Position numbers and translations under genes: made by a program
Assembly (NCBI GenBank): GCA_016284975.1
Contig: JAEEPV010000264.1
Span: 1-7,538, forward strand
DNA length: 7,538 nt
Source: Solobacterium sp.
GTDB taxonomy: Bacteria; Bacillota_I; Bacilli_A; Erysipelotrichales; Erysipelotrichaceae
Reading direction: 5' to 3'
Part shown: positions 5,953 through 7,538 of the stretch, piece after piece
How the letters are laid out: each line of letters starts with the position of its first letter
Position numbering within the stretch: position 1 is the stretch's first letter
The notes under the pieces: generated by a model
Told to the model about the DNA's origin: nothing
Database searches by the model: none
Seen by the model: only the letters and a program-made list of their open reading frames with translations

Positions 5953-7275
5953 ATGGGAACGAAACTGGAACGAATAGCAGAGCTATCGAAAGAAAATCCA
6001 AACATGGTCTTTACATCCATCGGACATCTGATTAACAAAGAACTTTTAACAGACTGTCATCGAAAGATGGATGGAGACAAAGCTGTTGGTATCGACGGCA
6101 TCACGAAAGAAGAATACGGAAAGAATCTTGATGCGAATCTGGATGATTTAGTGACAAGGCTGAAGCGACATTCCTACAAGCCCAAGCCGGCCAGAAGAGT
6201 AGAGATTCCGAAGGATAACGGTAAGACACGTCCATTAAGCATTTACTGCTACGAGGACAAACTGATTCAGGAAGCGCTGAAGCGGGTACTGGAAGCAGTA
6301 TTCGAGCCACATTTCTATAACGAAATGATGGGGTTCCGGCCGAACCGGGATTGCCATATGGCACTTCAACTGCTGAATGAATACATTGAAAGGAATCCGA
6401 CGAACTGGATTCTGGATGCCGACATCAAATCATTCTTCAATCACCTTGACCATGAATGGATCGTATAATTCATCGAATCCAGAATCAAGGACCCTAACAT
6501 CATCAGACTTGTACACAGAACTCTGAAAGCGGGGATAATGGAGAACTTCCAGTTTGAACCGACAGAGGAAGGCAGTGGGCAAGGCTCGGTGTGCAGTCCA
6601 ATCATAGCTAACATCTACATGCATTACGTGCTTGTATGGTGGTTCCATGAAAGGGTGAAGCCGATGATGAAAGGATTCTGCGAACTGGTGGTTTACGCAG
6701 ATGATTTTGTCGCGTGCTTCCAGTACAAAGAGGATGCGGAGAAATTTTACATGGCCCTACGTAGTAGATTGGAGCACTTTGGGCTGAATCTGCAGGAAGA
6801 GAAGAGCAGGCTTATTGAATTTGGAAGATATGCCGAAGAAAACGCACGCAAAAGCGGCGGTAAGCCGGATACTTTTGATTTCCTCGGATTTACGCATTAC
6901 TGCTCGAAAAGCAGTAAAGGGCGGTTCAGAGTGAAGAGGAAAACCAGCCGTAAGAAGTTTCGAAAGAAACTGAAAGAAATGAATTCGCTCATCAAAGCCA
7001 AAGGGCATATGCCGGTGAGTGAAACGATCAAATGGATCAACAAGGTATTGGATGGTTATTACAACTACTACGCAATCACGGACAACACACCGATGTGTGC
7101 GAGTTTTCTATATAAAGTTCGTCGGATGTTGTTCTACTGGCTGAACCGGAGGAGTCAGAAGAGGAGCTATACATGGCCGCAGTATGCGGATATGTTGAAA
7201 GTATATCATCTGAAATCTCCCAAGATCATGTTCAGTTATTTATACGGGCAAGATAGTCTACTAACGATTTCGTGA
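5953..7275 (+). pseudogene. ltrA: Group II intron reverse transcriptase/maturase (LtrA-like), broken by an in-frame TAA
   Basis: The intron-encoded protein copies the intron RNA into DNA and helps the RNA fold for splicing. The virtual length is about 440 residues. It shows a reverse transcriptase domain: DKAVGIDGIT near 40-49, PKDNGKTRPLSI, GFRPNRDCH, motif A DADIKSFF, GQGSVCSPIIANIY and the catalytic YADD at 248-251. A maturase (X) domain follows: FDFLGFTHYCSKS, RVKRKTSRKKF, YYNYYAITDN and WLNRRSQKRSYTW. No HNH endonuclease follows, and the stop (7273-7275) sits one base before domain V. A TAA at 6466-6468, between DHEWIV and FIESRIKD, splits it into an N-part (5953-6468) with motif A and a C-part with YADD. 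The frame is identical on both sides, so this is a point nonsense change, not a frameshift. The loop usually written PQGG reads GQGS here. ATG 6538 could restart translation, but it lacks a strong site. Confidence 0.88.
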
Positions 7276-7276
7276 A

Positions 7277-7309
7277 GAGCCGGATGCCGGAAAGCGGCAC
7301 GTCCGGTTC
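7277..7309 (+). ncRNA. Group II intron domain V
   Basis: Arm gagccgga (7277-7284) pairs with tccggttc (7302-7309), including one G-U. An upper stem tgccg/cggca is capped by a GAAA-type loop, and a 2-nt bulge separates the helices on the 3' side. The catalytic AGC triad is at 7278-7280. This is the most conserved signature of group II introns and confirms the element. Confidence 0.95.
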
Positions 7310-7348
7310 CGTGAGGGTGGAGCCTCGCGTGGGGCTCCTCTACTCGAC
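7310..7348 (+). ncRNA. Group II intron domain VI with branch-point A
   Basis: ggagcc (7319-7324) pairs with ggctcc (7333-7338). The lower helix GAG/CTC leaves A7342 bulged, 6 nt before the proposed 3' end. That is the expected place for the lariat branch point. Confidence 0.8.
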
Positions 7349-7538
7349 CATCGCTTCTGAGCGGACGCAGGAAGCTGACGATATTTGAGTATAAGATCCT
7401 GCTCTTCCTGAGAGAACATTTTGGAAGAAACTTTCCTTTTCTTTCCGGAACTCTTTTCGGATTCTGCACCAGTAAAACTAACTTCCAGTCTCATTTTACG
7501 AAACCGGAAGTTAGTCGTGCATTTCACAAATAGCGGCA
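7349..7538 (-). pseudogene. Minus-strand gene interrupted by the intron, N-terminus possibly outside window
   Basis: The minus strand is open from the right window edge to the intron: residues PLFVKCTTNFRFRKMRLEV..., a Ser/Lys-rich linker (SGKKRKVSSK), then MFSQEEQDLILKYRQLPASAQKR. The last part looks like a charged amphipathic helix with a turn. With the intron removed the frame continues 10 more residues and stops in repeat B (5356-5358), giving about 73 visible residues. I do not recognise the family; a helical tail of a small regulator is one possibility. GTG 7527 and ATG 7493-7495 are possible starts, but neither has a convincing ribosome binding site, so the start may lie to the right. 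Moderate doubt remains whether this short frame is coding at all. Confidence 0.4.
7477..7515. repeat. Inverted repeat with 12-nt arms
   Basis: actaacttccag (7477-7488) and ccggaagttagt (7504-7515) are complementary at 11 of 12 positions, with a G-U at the other in one of the two transcripts, across a 15-nt loop. No T run of useful length follows on either strand, so it is not a clear terminator. The candidate minus-strand ATG (7493-7495) lies in the loop. An operator or a translation-controlling hairpin is possible. Confidence 0.55.

Larger units (their letters stand above)
5390..7348 (+). mobile_element. Group II intron, retroelement with ORF in domain IV
   Basis: A self-splicing retroelement of about 1,959 nt. 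Its 5' end is GTGCGCCC, fitting the GUGYG consensus. Structured ribozyme domains I-III (5390-5952) precede an intron-encoded reverse transcriptase. A canonical domain V sits at 7277-7309 and a domain VI with a bulged adenosine leads to the 3' end at ...CTACTCGAC (7348, exact end uncertain by a few bases). EBS1 at 5568-5575 lies in a loop closed by agct/agct and pairs with the exon just upstream. The encoded protein has no C-terminal endonuclease domain, so target entry would rely on single-stranded DNA at replication forks, as known for such introns. Broken reverse transcriptase reading suggests this copy moves only with help in trans. Confidence 0.93.

Noticed and set aside
7261..7348. C-terminal part of the 88-residue minus-strand frame
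   Set aside because: This stretch is antisense to intron domains V and VI, so the residues after SAQKR are read-through of ribozyme sequence rather than native protein.
1..7538. CRISPR array, tRNA or rRNA
   Set aside because: No regularly spaced repeats, no tRNA-like cloverleaf and no conserved rRNA segment were seen on either strand.

Overview
The window reads as low-to-medium GC DNA of a Bacillota (Firmicutes) bacterium. This rests on strong AGGAGG-type ribosome binding sites, U-tailed intrinsic terminators, a group II intron protein resembling those I know from gut Clostridia and Erysipelotrichia, and a double-glycine leader peptide. No ribosomal or housekeeping marker fixes the genus.

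Left part (1-3080): one very long plus-strand gene, cut by the left edge, fuses an HGGG-type alpha/beta hydrolase to an adenylate-forming (AMP-binding) domain and ends in a long unassigned tail. A clean intrinsic terminator closes it.

Middle (3148-4648): a debris zone followed by a small operon. A minus-strand gene end with its own terminator (3148-3480) abuts a plus-strand gene end (about 3477-3804) at a sharp junction near 3480. Both appear to have lost their 5' ends. They are followed by a hexapeptide-repeat acetyltransferase of the maltose/galactoside type (3852-4421) and a 67-residue conserved-looking small protein (4445-4648).

Right part (4671-7538): an accessory region. A minus-strand gene for a 108-residue peptide with a double-glycine (GG) leader, the hallmark of bacteriocin or pheromone precursors, has its own -10 box, ribosome binding site and downstream terminator. 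Two diverged direct repeats (A at 4671-4726, B at 5347-5389) bracket it. A group II intron of about 1.96 kb (5390-7348) follows directly after repeat B. The intron shows a GTGCG 5' end, an EBS1 that pairs with the upstream IBS1, a textbook domain V and a domain VI with a bulged A. Its reverse transcriptase/maturase lacks an endonuclease domain and is broken by an in-frame TAA. The intron lies antisense to a minus-strand reading frame: removing it rejoins an open frame that ends within repeat B.

The genes do not form one pathway. The main points of interest are the hydrolase-adenylation fusion, the orphan GG-leader peptide between repeats, and the intron with its reconstructable insertion site.
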